Below the pieces are notes generated by a model. It saw nothing but the letters and a program-made list of their open reading frames with translations, ran no database searches and was not told where the DNA came from. A stretch of DNA of 64,000 bases, from NCBI GenBank assembly GCA_963805705.1, contig CAWDVH010000001.1, forward strand, positions 1,302,001 through 1,366,000, in the 5' to 3' direction. Both the position numbers and the translations under genes were made by a program. Below, one piece after another: positions 17,070 through 24,989 of the stretch (positions are counted from its first letter, which is position 1; every line of letters begins with the position of its first letter). The DNA is from CAWDVH01 sp963805705 (GTDB lineage: Bacteria; Actinomycetota; Actinomycetes; Streptosporangiales; Streptosporangiaceae).

Positions 17070-17866
17070 GGCATCGCCCCCATCTTCGCTACGGCCCGCG
17101 CCGCTGCCTCCAGGCCCAGGGTGATCCCGCCGACCAGATAACCGGCCGCAAACGCATCTCCGGCGCCGGTGGCGTCGACCGGGTGCGTGGGCCGGGCCGG
17201 GAAATGCCTTCCCGCGGCCCGCACCCCGCCAGGGCCCAGCTTAACGATCAGCTCGACGCCCGGCAGGTCACCGACCAGAGCTGCCTCGGCCGCAGTGCCG
17301 AGCACGACATCGGGCCGCATCCGCACGAGCAGCGCACGGAAGCTGGCGACGCCGTAGGCCGTTATCGCGGCGGTCGAGGACAGGTCGATGCTCAGGCGCG
17401 CTGATCGCCGGGCGGCGGCATGCGCGGCCGCGAGGGCGGCGCCGCGGATGGGCTCGCCGATGAGGCTGTAGGCGGGAACGTGCAGCCACCGGCACCCGTC
17501 CAGCCACTCGGGACGCAGGGCGCCTGCGGCCAGCTTCGGGCCGACTCCCCGGTCGGTGAGCATGGACCGCTTGCTGCCGCCGTCAGAGAGCGACACGACC
17601 ACGCCGGTACGGCCGGCGACCACCGGGCCGACCAGGTCGACGCCGCGCCGGCTGAGTTCCCCGGTGACCAGGGCGGCGCCCGGATCGGTGCCGCGGGCCG
17701 CGATCAGGCGGCTCCGGCCGCCCATGGCCACCACCCAGGCGGCGACGTTCGCTGCCTGGCCACCTGCCCCGAGCGATGTCGTCGCGGGCGTGTCGGTCTC
17801 CTCGGCGAGCGGCCCGGACAGGCGGACCACGACGTCGAGGTGGGCATCACCCAGCACGCAGATCAC
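17066..17866 (-). CDS. psuK: PfkB-family sugar kinase, probable pseudouridine kinase
   Basis: 266 residues of the ribokinase fold: N-terminal ICVLGDAHLDVVV, GAGGQAANVAAWVVAMGG (substrate loop, about 33-50) and the PfkB signature DATGAGDAFAAGYL (about 229-242) with the catalytic Asp. Coupling to psuG makes pseudouridine the natural substrate, giving pseudouridine 5'-phosphate. The protein is slightly short for the family. Start is GTG 17866; no clear ribosome-binding site is seen. Confidence 0.85.
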   Translation of the reverse strand: MICVLGDAHLDVVVRLSGPLAEETDTPATTSLGAGGQAANVAAWVVAMGGRSRLIAARGTDPGAALVTGELSRRGVDLVGPVVAGRTGVVVSLSDGGSKRSMLTDRGVGPKLAAGALRPEWLDGCRWLHVPAYSLIGEPIRGAALAAAHAAARRSARLSIDLSSTAAITAYGVASFRALLVRMRPDVVLGTAAEAALVGDLPGVELIVKLGPGGVRAAGRHFPARPTHPVDATGAGDAFAAGYLVGGITLGLEAAARAVAKMGAMP

Positions 17867-17892
17867 GCCTCAGTCTGCCCTGACCGGACCAC

Positions 17893-17911
17893 GGCCGCAG
17901 TCCCCGCGGCC
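17893..17911. terminator. small hairpin between psuK and rskA
   Basis: GGCCGC and GCGGCC arms with a 7-nt loop. It lies downstream of nothing on the plus strand but between two minus-strand units, so it may end the SigK-RskA transcript. Short stem, no U-tract; weak call. Confidence 0.3.
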
Positions 17912-17979
17912 GGCCTGCCGCAGCCCGACCCGGTGCCGGCCTGCATCACCGAGGCCCGCGAGCTGGAGTCTAGGTAGCG

Positions 17980-18717
17980 TCAGGAGAACGTCGGCAGCAC
18001 CACGATGGGCGTCGTTGTCGGCTGCGGCGATCCGCCGGCGGGCTCCACGGTCACGCCGACGCTGTCGCCGCCCGTCACACCGGAGGCGAGCACCGGCGCG
18101 GTCCGGCCGCCGGTCGGCGGGGGCAGCAGGCCCGCCGATCTGGTCCGGGGCGGCCCCAGCAGCCACAACTGGTAGACCTTGGCGCGCGGCAGCGGCGGCA
18201 GCCCGGCCGCAGTGAAGATCATCTTCTGCCGGCTGCGCGAGACCAGGACGGTGGCGGTACCGCCGAGCGACGTGCGCCGGGTCACGACGCTGACGCCAGG
18301 CGAGGTGAGCACGGCCGCTATGGCCTGCTGCTGGGACCTGGCCTCGTCGAGCTGGCGCCGGGTCACGCCCAGCGTGATGCCCAGCGCGATCACCACGGCC
18401 ATGCCCGCAGCCACCAGGCCGACGGCCAGCCTCGGCATCCGCCGGGCCCGCGGCGGCGCCGCGTGGGCAGGCGTGACCGGGGGCAGCTGCGGGGTTCGGG
18501 CGGCGGTCGTCAGGACCCGCTCCCGCAGCGTCGGCGGTGGCTGCCGGGCGACGGCCATGGCCAGCCTGGTCGCGGTCTCGTGGAAGCCGCGGACCTCGTG
18601 ACTGCAGGGCTGGCAGCGGTGCAGATGGTGCTCGAACCGGTCTCGCTCAGCGTCATCAACGGCGTCGAGGGCGTAGGCGCCGGTCAGCGTGTGCAGGTCG
18701 TGCCGCAGGAGTCTCAC
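17980..18717 (-). CDS. rskA: anti-sigma factor, RskA (anti-sigma-K) type
   Basis: 245 residues from GTG 18717. The N-terminal anti-sigma domain contains the zinc motif HxxxCxxC in HLHRCQPCSHEV (about 38-50), followed by a Pro-rich linker, one transmembrane helix (LAVGLVAAGMAVVIALGITLGV), and an extracytoplasmic RskA domain with MIFTAAGLPPLPRAKVYQLWLL. It should hold SigK inactive at the membrane until regulated proteolysis. The GTG overlaps the sigma factor TGA (GTGA, 4 nt), ensuring coupled synthesis. A longer upstream reading frame exists but overlaps sigK heavily and is rejected. Confidence 0.92.
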   Translation of the reverse strand: MRLLRHDLHTLTGAYALDAVDDAERDRFEHHLHRCQPCSHEVRGFHETATRLAMAVARQPPPTLRERVLTTAARTPQLPPVTPAHAAPPRARRMPRLAVGLVAAGMAVVIALGITLGVTRRQLDEARSQQQAIAAVLTSPGVSVVTRRTSLGGTATVLVSRSRQKMIFTAAGLPPLPRAKVYQLWLLGPPRTRSAGLLPPPTGGRTAPVLASGVTGGDSVGVTVEPAGGSPQPTTTPIVVLPTFS

Positions 18718-19319
18718 CAGCTCACGCCCATGCAGTCGCGCATCCGGATCAGGCCGTCCCGGATCCGGGTCTTGATCGTCCCCAGTGCGACGCTGAGCAG
18801 GCCAGCTACCTCCCGGTAGGTATAGCCGCCGTAATACGCCAGCGTCACTGACTCGCGCTGCCGGTCGGTGAGCGTGTCCAGGCACCGCCGGACGCGCTCA
18901 CGATCGAGATTGGCCTCCACCGCGTCGGCCACCTCGTCAGCGGACGGGGCTCCCACGGTCCCGGCTGACTTCTGGTCCCGCTGGATTTCCGCGCTGGCCG
19001 ACCGCACCCGGTCGATCGCTCGCCGGTGAGCGATCATCATGACCCAGGTCTGGGCGCTGCCCTTGGACCGGTCGAACCGCGTGGCGCTGCGCCAGACCTC
19101 GAGCAGTACCTCCTGCGCCACTTCCTCGGACTGCGCCGGGTCTCGCAGCACCTTGCAGATGAGTCCGAATACCGGGCCCGCCAGCCGGTCATAGACCGCC
19201 TCGAACGCTGCCTGATCACCGCGTGCTACGCGATCAAGCAGCCGGTCCAGGTCGCCTGCCCCGCCTCCTGCCCCGGGGTCAGGCGCCGGCTCTCGCGCCT
19301 GCGTGTCCCGTGTACTCAT
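18714..19319 (-). CDS. sigK: ECF RNA polymerase sigma factor, SigK type
   Basis: 201 residues from ATG 19319, preceded by TAGGAGAC; a start 17 codons further up is possible but lacks a ribosome-binding site. Sigma-2 (YDRLAGPVFGLICKVLRDPAQSEEVAQEVLLEVW, split here as two helices) and sigma-4 (LTLAYYGGYTYREVAGLLSVALGTIKTRIRDGL) are complete. It is paired with an RskA anti-sigma gene, as in mycobacteria where SigK drives secreted antigens. CCGAAT occurs directly upstream of the ribosome-binding site; this resembles the mycobacterial SigK -10 element, but I find no good -35 partner. The neighbouring secreted sedolisin is a plausible target. Confidence 0.9.
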   Translation of the reverse strand: MSTRDTQAREPAPDPGAGGGAGDLDRLLDRVARGDQAAFEAVYDRLAGPVFGLICKVLRDPAQSEEVAQEVLLEVWRSATRFDRSKGSAQTWVMMIAHRRAIDRVRSASAEIQRDQKSAGTVGAPSADEVADAVEANLDRERVRRCLDTLTDRQRESVTLAYYGGYTYREVAGLLSVALGTIKTRIRDGLIRMRDCMGVSW

Positions 19320-19379
19320 GTCTCCTATTCGGCGTGCTCGCCGGGGAAGTTGGGTCAGATTCCTGGTCAATTCGGCCGG

Positions 19380-19399
19380 GGCCGTTCCGCGGAACGGCC
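19380..19399. terminator. 20-bp perfect inverted repeat between sedolisin and sigK
   Basis: GGCCGTTC arms enclose CGCG, giving a 20-bp self-complementary sequence 11 nt after the sedolisin stop codon and 61 nt before sigK. As RNA it would form an 8-bp hairpin with a 4-nt loop ending the sedolisin transcript; as DNA it could equally be an operator for sigK. Confidence 0.5.
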
Positions 19400-19409
19400 G
19401 CGGCCCGCT

Positions 19410-20885
19410 TCAGCCCGTGCTGGCCGCCGCCATGATGCGCGCCCAGCTCCACTGGGGATGGCTGGCCGCGACGGCGAGCTCCGGGACGAAGAACGGCGCG
19501 TTCACGGTCCCGACGCCGGAGGCCAGGTCGTAACCGGGCAGTGCGCGGAACCCCGTCACGGTATGGAGCTTGCCGCCCTGGCGGAAGGACACCGTGATGT
19601 TACCGCGGACCACGTCCACCAGGCCCTTGGCATGGTTGCGCGACATGCGGTACAGCGCCGGGTTGATCAGCCCGATCCGGTGACCCGCGAACTGGGCGGC
19701 CAGGGCGACGATGCCGGCGAACTCCGGGGTAGCCTCGCTGGTGCCGCAGGTCGGGTACCAGCCCGGCTGGCCCTTGAAGCTCTGGAACATGTCGGCGGCC
19801 CCGTTGCAGGCGCCGCTCATCGAGATGTCCGGCACGCCGCGGCGGCTGCCGACGATCTTCTTAACGCCATTCTGGTAGCCGGGACGGTCGAAGATGACGG
19901 ACTTGCCGCCGCCGCCGGCCAGCGCGTTCGGGGGCTTGCTGCCGAAGATGAACTCGCTGGTGGGCTTGTTGAAGGTGTCGTTCCAGACCTGGGCAGGCCG
20001 GACGTCGTCGCCTGCCGGGTTCAGGTGCAGCTGTGTCCCGCCCACCCCGGTCACCAGCGGGTCGCTGTCCGGCCAGGACGTCACCCGGTGCAGGTAGAAG
20101 GTCTCCGCGTTGAACTTCACGTCCGCCGCTCCGCTGTCGCCAGAGGCCGCCAGCACGGTCACGCCCCGGCGGGCGGCGTCTGTATACGAGCCGCGCAGGT
20201 TCAGCAGGCTCTGCCTGGTGGCGAAGGTCTGTTCCGTCGCGCTGAAGCTCTGGCTGATCACCCCGCCGAGGTGCTGGTTGACCACGAACTTCTCGGCCTT
20301 GACGATCGCCGGGAAGCCGGTGGTGCCCTCGTTCTCCGCGGTCGGGGTCTCGACGAGCAGGATCTTCGCGCCCGGCGCGATGGTGTGGGCGTACTCGACA
20401 TCCAGGTCAGTCTCGCCCGCCCAGCCCTCCCGGTTGTCGTTCGCCTTGTATGGCGCCACCTTTCCGGCCGGCTGAATGACCTTCAGCGAGGGCGGGGCCG
20501 GCAGGCCCGCTGCCCGGTCGAAGACCTGCAGGTCATGCCGGATGGTCGGGGATCCGTAGGAGTCGACGATCACGATCGTCTGGCCCTGGCCGGTAATACC
20601 GGCCTTGTACAGCGCGGGCAGATTGTAGGCCCGCTGGATCTGGGCGGGCAGGTAGCACGCGATCTTGAAGTGCTTCTCGCAGAACGCCGTGGTGGGCGGG
20701 ACCGGCTGCGCCGCCAGGACATGCCTGATGTCGGGCTGGATCGTGACCGCCGCGGCCAGGGCAGGCGGCGAAGCGCCAGCTGGCCCGCTGGCGGCAGGCG
20801 CGATGGCCGCCGCCCCGGTCAGAGCACCGGTGAGCATGAGCGAGCCGACTGCAATGGCGGCTGCCATGGACCGGGTAAGGCGCAT
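19410..20885 (-). CDS. secreted S53 family peptidase (sedolisin)
   Basis: 491 residues. Signal peptide: MRLTRSMAAAIAVGSLMLTG and following Ala-rich region. The sedolisin catalytic set is visible: Glu158 and Asp162 (GETDLDVEYA), the oxyanion Asp250 (VLAASGDSGAAD) and nucleophile Ser383 in CGTSEATPEFAG; the calcium site is suggested by FRALPGYDLASGVGTVN near the end. These are acid-active serine-carboxyl endopeptidases. The propeptide is short or absent compared with kumamolisin-type enzymes (mature fold begins about residue 75). GGGAG precedes the ATG. It is divergent from the Smr gene and upstream of sigK-rskA, with a hairpin between. Confidence 0.92.
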   Translation of the reverse strand: MRLTRSMAAAIAVGSLMLTGALTGAAAIAPAASGPAGASPPALAAAVTIQPDIRHVLAAQPVPPTTAFCEKHFKIACYLPAQIQRAYNLPALYKAGITGQGQTIVIVDSYGSPTIRHDLQVFDRAAGLPAPPSLKVIQPAGKVAPYKANDNREGWAGETDLDVEYAHTIAPGAKILLVETPTAENEGTTGFPAIVKAEKFVVNQHLGGVISQSFSATEQTFATRQSLLNLRGSYTDAARRGVTVLAASGDSGAADVKFNAETFYLHRVTSWPDSDPLVTGVGGTQLHLNPAGDDVRPAQVWNDTFNKPTSEFIFGSKPPNALAGGGGKSVIFDRPGYQNGVKKIVGSRRGVPDISMSGACNGAADMFQSFKGQPGWYPTCGTSEATPEFAGIVALAAQFAGHRIGLINPALYRMSRNHAKGLVDVVRGNITVSFRQGGKLHTVTGFRALPGYDLASGVGTVNAPFFVPELAVAASHPQWSWARIMAAASTG

Positions 20886-20968
20886 GTGATCTCCCTGGAC
20901 GCGGACGTACGCGACGACCTGGACTGTCAGCGTACCGTGGAGCCCAACGGCCGACCGGAGGGCGCGAG

Positions 20969-21223
20969 ATGAAGCTCAAGCTCGACCTGCACGACATCTA
21001 CAACCGCGGCCAGGACATCGACCGCGCGCTCCGGGACATCATGGATGAGGCCGTCAGGAAGAAGGCCCCGCTCGTCGAGATAATCCCCGGCAAGGGGTCC
21101 GGGCAGCTCAAGAAGCACGTGCTCAGGTTCCTGGAGCAGAAGGAGATCAAGGCGCTCTATCACCGGGTGGAGAAGGACTCCAAGAACTTCGGCCGCCTGT
21201 TCGTTCATTTCCGCTGGAAATAG
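20969..21223 (+). CDS. small Smr domain protein
   Basis: 84 residues forming almost a bare Smr domain: LKLDLHDIYNRG (LDLH motif), ALRDIMDEAVRKKAPLVEIIPGKGSGQLKKHVLRFL with the GKGSGxL loop in place of HGKGxG. Smr domains nick or bind DNA/RNA and also act in ribosome rescue. A stand-alone version of this size is common in actinobacteria. Start ATG with GGGCGCGAG upstream. It is divergent from the sedolisin gene; no partner gene is evident. Confidence 0.85.
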   Translation: MKLKLDLHDIYNRGQDIDRALRDIMDEAVRKKAPLVEIIPGKGSGQLKKHVLRFLEQKEIKALYHRVEKDSKNFGRLFVHFRWK

Positions 21224-21285
21224 CGATCCACTCTCGGTCACCGGCGGCGATGGCCGGCTCGACCCGTGCGGCATGATGGTCGGCG

Positions 21286-22239
21286 ATGTCTGAGCCCAGA
21301 GGTGTGGCCCTCGAAGCCCTCCGGAGTTATGACGTGGCGCCGCAGAGGGTCAGGTTGGCGGCAGAGTCGTTCAATAGCCTTTTCCGGGTCACCACGGCCT
21401 CGGCGGTCTACGCGCTCCGGGTGGGGTCGGTGCTGCAGATCCATCCCGAGAGCACGGCTGCCGTCGAGGCCGCCTGGCATCGTCGGCTGCGCCGGCAGGG
21501 GGTGTGCGTCCCCGATGTCGTGGCCAACATGGACGGTGAGCCCGCGACGCTGGTGACAGATGCCCAGGCAGGGCAGAAGTCCCGCGTGTGCATCTTGTTC
21601 GAATGGGTGGCCGGACGTTCCCTGCGGACCCGCATGACCGAGCGGCGGTCAGCAGCACTCGGCAGATTGTCGGCCCGGCTGCAGCAGGACGGGGCGGCGT
21701 GGTCGCCGCCCGGTGCCGAGGATGTGCTCCACGCGGACCGTGTTCTGTACTGGCGGGTGCCCGATCAGCTGGCGGCAGCCGGATCGCGGTTCGGGTTCGG
21801 GACGTTGTTCGTCGACGCTGTGGCCCATGCGCAGTCGGTGGTCGACTCGTTGTGGCAGAGCCCGCCGCACCCGCCGCACCTTGTGCACGGGGACCTGACG
21901 CCGCAGAACGTGATCGTGTCGCCGCAGAACGGACTGGTGCCCATAGACTTCCAGGACACTGTGTGGGGCTTCGAGGTTCAGGACCTCTCGTTCACGGTCG
22001 CCGCCTTGCGGCGCTGGCCCAACAGTGACCGGCTCACTGAGGCGTTCCGTGCCGGGTACAGCGAATGCCGGCCCTGGCCAGATGTCTCCCCGGCCCTGTT
22101 CGACTCGCTCATCGCCGCCCGGGGCCTGCAGCAGATGAACCTCACGCTGAACATGACAGACATCGGCGGCCTGGAAAGCTACGTGGCCGGTCATGCGGAG
22201 CGAGTTCGCGCCTGGATGCGGCGCCCAGTCGGCCGGTAA
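21286..22239 (+). CDS. aminoglycoside phosphotransferase (APH) family kinase
   Basis: 317 residues with the APH/choline-kinase fold: N-lobe to about 100 (ILFEWVAGRSL at the hinge), catalytic loop LVHGDLTPQNVIV (about 200-212) with the Brenner Asp, and PIDFQDTVWGFEVQDLSF with the metal-binding Asp. The substrate is unknown: homoserine, spectinomycin-like or other small hydroxyl compounds are phosphorylated by this family, and resistance cannot be inferred. Monocistronic; the ATG has no clear ribosome-binding site. Confidence 0.85.
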   Translation: MSEPRGVALEALRSYDVAPQRVRLAAESFNSLFRVTTASAVYALRVGSVLQIHPESTAAVEAAWHRRLRRQGVCVPDVVANMDGEPATLVTDAQAGQKSRVCILFEWVAGRSLRTRMTERRSAALGRLSARLQQDGAAWSPPGAEDVLHADRVLYWRVPDQLAAAGSRFGFGTLFVDAVAHAQSVVDSLWQSPPHPPHLVHGDLTPQNVIVSPQNGLVPIDFQDTVWGFEVQDLSFTVAALRRWPNSDRLTEAFRAGYSECRPWPDVSPALFDSLIAARGLQQMNLTLNMTDIGGLESYVAGHAERVRAWMRRPVGR

Positions 22240-22330
22240 CCCGGACGCAGGGCGTTGGCGCGGTTGCTGTTCTTTCTGCTGTCAGGGTCCGCCCGGCCCC
22301 GCCTGCGGTTAAAGGGGGGATCATCTCGGT

Positions 22331-22888
22331 ATGGCCGAGCTGTGGTTCCCGGTACCGCCGCTGGCTGGTGATGTGGTGCTCCTGCGCCCGTGGCGCCAGG
22401 CCGACGTGCCGGGCCTGGTCCAGGCGTTCACTGATCCGGTGCTGCGCCGGTTCTCCTGGCGTACCGCCCCCTACACTCGGGCCGATGCGCGCGCCTTTCT
22501 GGCCGGGCAGCACGCCGCCCGCCGGCGTGGCCAGGAACTGAGCTTCGCGCTGGCCGAACCCCGCGACCACAACGTGCTGCTCGGCGCCGTCTGGCTGCAC
22601 GCGGTCCGCCCCGGCCAGGGCTGCGCCGCCGTCGGGTATTGGCTCACCCCCACCGCCCGCGGCCGGGGAGCCGCCACCCAGGCGGTCCGCCTGCTCGCCC
22701 GGTGGGCCTTCACCACTCTGGGACTGGCCCGCCTGGAGCTGACCTGCGACCCCGCCAACCACGCCTCGCAGCACGTCGCCGAGCGCTGCGGGTTCACCCG
22801 CGAAGGCCTTCTGCGCTCCCACGTGCCCTTCCAGGGAACCCGCCGCGACAGCCTCATCTACAGCCTGCTCCCCGGCGAACTCCGGTAG
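22331..22888 (+). CDS. GNAT acetyltransferase, RimJ/RimL-like
   Basis: 185 residues. The acetyl-CoA binding loop is seen in VGYWLTPTARGRGAATQAVRLLARWAFTTLGLARLELTCDPANHASQHVAERCGFTREGLLRSH, described here by its key parts RGRGAATQ and NHASQHVAERCGF, the pattern of the RimJ/RimL protein N-terminal acetyltransferase group. Ribosomal-protein or antibiotic acetylation is possible; substrate not determinable. AAAGGGGGGA precedes ATG 22331 by about 10 nt. Confidence 0.85.
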   Translation: MAELWFPVPPLAGDVVLLRPWRQADVPGLVQAFTDPVLRRFSWRTAPYTRADARAFLAGQHAARRRGQELSFALAEPRDHNVLLGAVWLHAVRPGQGCAAVGYWLTPTARGRGAATQAVRLLARWAFTTLGLARLELTCDPANHASQHVAERCGFTREGLLRSHVPFQGTRRDSLIYSLLPGELR

Positions 22889-22998
22889 CCCAGTACGGAG
22901 TCTGCGCCTGCGCGATCAGGCAGTATGCCGAGCCGGAAGGATGGGTGATCTTCGATCACCGGCATAAGGCTGCTGTCGGTGCGGGGGATGATCAGATC

Positions 22999-23613
22999 AT
23001 GCTGATCGACCATCTCATCTACAGGGCCCCCGACCTGGCCGACGCGGTTGCCGATGTGGAGGGACGCTGTGGCGTACGGGCCCGCGCTGGTGGCCAGCAC
23101 ATCGGTCTGGGCACCCATAATGCGCTGCTCGCGCTCGGCCCCCGAACCTACCTGGAGATCATCGCTCCCGATCCCGGCCAGCCACAGCCGTCTGGGCCGC
23201 GCCAGTTTGGCCTCGACGGCGCCGGCCGCGGTGGACTGGTTGGCTGGGCGATTGCCTGCCAGGACATCGACGCCGCAGTGGCTGACGCCCGCCGCTGCGG
23301 CTATGACCCAGGCGAGGTGGCCGACATGCAGCGGGCCCTGCCCACGGGGGCGGTGCTGCGGTGGCGGCTGACGCTCAGCGTGGTGCCTGGTGGCCTGGTG
23401 CCGTTCCTGATCAGCTGGGGCGATGCCGAGCACCCCGCCAGATCAGCACCGCGCGGGCTCACCCTGGAGTCTTTCCACCTCGAGCACCCCGATCCCGCGT
23501 CCCTCGTGCCGCTGCTCAGCGCTCTTGGTGCTGATACACCGGTCAGGCCAGCGGCTGCTCCCGCGCTGGTTGCCCACCTCAGCGGCCCGAACGGCAGCAC
23601 GGTGCTGCAGTAA
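22999..23613 (+). CDS. VOC/glyoxalase-like domain protein
   Basis: 204 residues from ATG 22999; the frame is open further upstream but that portion is antisense-like noise from the GNAT gene. Features: MLIDHLIYRAPDLADAVADVEGRCGV at the start (VOC strand-helix with His), GTHNALLALGPRTYLEIIAPDP with the metal Glu, and a second half FHLEHPDPASLVPLLSALG. It fits the Glyoxalase_3-like family of unknown enzymatic role. GGGGGATG precedes the start. Confidence 0.8.
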   Translation: MLIDHLIYRAPDLADAVADVEGRCGVRARAGGQHIGLGTHNALLALGPRTYLEIIAPDPGQPQPSGPRQFGLDGAGRGGLVGWAIACQDIDAAVADARRCGYDPGEVADMQRALPTGAVLRWRLTLSVVPGGLVPFLISWGDAEHPARSAPRGLTLESFHLEHPDPASLVPLLSALGADTPVRPAAAPALVAHLSGPNGSTVLQ

Positions 23614-23706
23614 CCACAGCAGCGCATCGCGATCCTGCGCGGATCGGCCAGGGCCGGCTGAGCTGCTGCCATTCTCGGCCAGTGGCTGGCCCGCGGCCGG
23701 AGGCGG

Positions 23707-24018
23707 CTAGCGTTCCTGCTGGTCCTCCGGTTCGAGCACTGCTGACAGACGTGGACCGAGCTCAACCACATAAGGCACCGTTTTCAGCTGCTCCGGCGTT
23801 ACCGCCACCCCGTGGGCGCGGATCAGTGATGCAAGCCACTCCCACGGGTGATCCTCACCAGTGACCTCAGCGTCGTCCGGAAGCACTGTCGTCAGCACAC
23901 TCGACTCAGCGTGATCGGCAGTCATACGCGTCGCGCTAGTAGTGAAGCCACGCTCCTGGTGCAGGATAAGACGGCGGCCGTCATCCAGGACCGCAAACTC
24001 GCGTACGTCAACGTCCAT
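23707..24018 (-). CDS. conserved hypothetical protein, 103 residues
   Basis: Begins MDVDVREFAVLDDGRRLILHQERGF at ATG 24018, preceded by CAGGG. An acidic central part (TVLPDDAEVTGEDHPWEWLASLIRAHGV) and a C-terminal YVVELGPRLSAVLEP follow. No catalytic or DNA-binding motif is recognised. The composition (balanced charge, regular hydrophobics) and coding bias support a real small cytosolic protein. Longer upstream frame rejected because the added residues are low-complexity. Confidence 0.65.
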   Translation of the reverse strand: MDVDVREFAVLDDGRRLILHQERGFTTSATRMTADHAESSVLTTVLPDDAEVTGEDHPWEWLASLIRAHGVAVTPEQLKTVPYVVELGPRLSAVLEPEDQQER

Positions 24019-24492
24019 ACCCTGCTGGTTTTTACACGCCAGCTCGGACCACGCGCCCAGGCCAACGACCGTGACACCCACAACGTGAACGATAACGCCA
24101 CCTCGCTGCGGGCGCTGCGCGCTGACCACCGCCACGGCCCCGCGTTGACTGATACGGCACATGGCGGAACGTTCGCGTGGTGTGCGAGTCGGCCCATGAA
24201 CGCGCTACCTCAGCGCATGGTCCGTGAGTAAGCGATGGCTGTGTTTTCGTAGCCTAGGGTCCGCGCCAGGCCATATGAGCTGGCCGACAGCCCAGGAGAT
24301 CCGCTGGAAGTAGCACCCGCCGACTTCCTGCCTGCGCCCGCTGCGAGATAGCGGGGGCGATTTTCAGTCGCATTCACTGAAAATCGCCCCCGCAGATCGT
24401 GATCATGGCTCGTGATTGCGGAGCCATTCCGGCGGGAATCGGCCGATCAGGGCGCACGGGCTGGTGCCGCAGGCTCGTGACAGGATGTCCCT
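24019..24492. other. 474-nt intergenic region
   Basis: No convincing gene on either strand. It contains the long perfect hairpin at 24351-24393 and probably the promoters of the flanking divergent genes. Confidence 0.5.
24351..24393. repeat. long perfect inverted repeat (18-bp arms)
   Basis: Arms of 18 bp (GCGGGGGCGATTTTCAGT and its complement) with a 7-nt loop CGCATTC. Each arm has a G+C block and an AT block, so from the plus strand the stem ends G+C-rich after an A-rich inner part. It lies about 330 nt from the nearest gene on the left and 100 nt before the holin-like gene. It could be a bidirectional terminator or a mobile palindromic element; I see no second copy in the window. Confidence 0.75.
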
Positions 24493-24882
24493 ATGGTGAA
24501 GGGCCTGATACGAGTGCTCATTACGGCGGCGGCACTCTTCGTGGCCACGGCACTGGTCCCCGGCATCCAGGTGACCGCGGGCTCAACCGTGTCCAGGGTC
24601 GCCACGCTGATCGTCGTGGCGCTGATCTTCGGCCTGGTCAACGCAGTCCTGAAGCCGATAATCAAGATCATCGGCTGTCTGTTTTACATCCTGACGCTCG
24701 GTCTCATCGGCCTGGTGGTCAATGGCCTGCTGCTCTGGTTCACCAGCTGGGTGGCCGGGAAGCTCTCGCTGCCGTTCCACGTCACCGGGTTCTGGGCCGC
24801 GTTCTGGGGAGCGATCATCGTCGGCGTCGTCGGCTGGCTGCTCAACCTGTTCGTAGGGGACAAGGATGAGGTTCCCCGCTGA
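24493..24882 (+). CDS. phage holin family (4-TMS, superfamily IV) membrane protein
   Basis: 129 residues with four hydrophobic helices: LIRVLITAAALFVATALV (about 5-22), VATLIVVALIFGLVNAVL (36-53), IIGCLFYILTLGLIGLVVNGLLLWFT (60-85) and FWAAFWGAIIVGVVGWLLNLFVG (101-123). The NAVLKPIIKI segment is typical of the mycobacterial holin-like family found in most actinobacterial chromosomes. No lysis gene is nearby, so a housekeeping membrane role is more likely than phage lysis. Confidence 0.85.
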   Translation: MVKGLIRVLITAAALFVATALVPGIQVTAGSTVSRVATLIVVALIFGLVNAVLKPIIKIIGCLFYILTLGLIGLVVNGLLLWFTSWVAGKLSLPFHVTGFWAAFWGAIIVGVVGWLLNLFVGDKDEVPR

Positions 24883-24985
24883 CCGGGCACCCCGGCCAAC
24901 CGAGGCACCCGTCCAGCCGAGGCACCCCAGCTGACCGGAGCACCCCATCTGACCGGGCACCCCAGCTGACCGGGCACCCCGGCTG
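24878..24985 (+). repeat. 17-18 bp degenerate tandem repeat, about six units
   Basis: Units close to GCTGACCGGGCACCCCR recur about six times, starting in the last codons of the holin-like gene and ending at the convergent dihydropyrimidinase stop codon. Units differ by one to four bases. The array fills the convergent gap and may serve as a terminator region; it has no CRISPR-like spacers. Confidence 0.8.
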
Positions 24986-24989
24986 AGTC

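Noticed and set aside
24493..24882. Prophage lysis cassette
   Set aside because: The holin-like protein belongs to a chromosomal actinobacterial family and no endolysin or phage structural gene is near.
24878..24985. Possible CRISPR array
   Set aside because: The 17-18 bp units are directly adjacent without unique spacers, and there are no cas genes.
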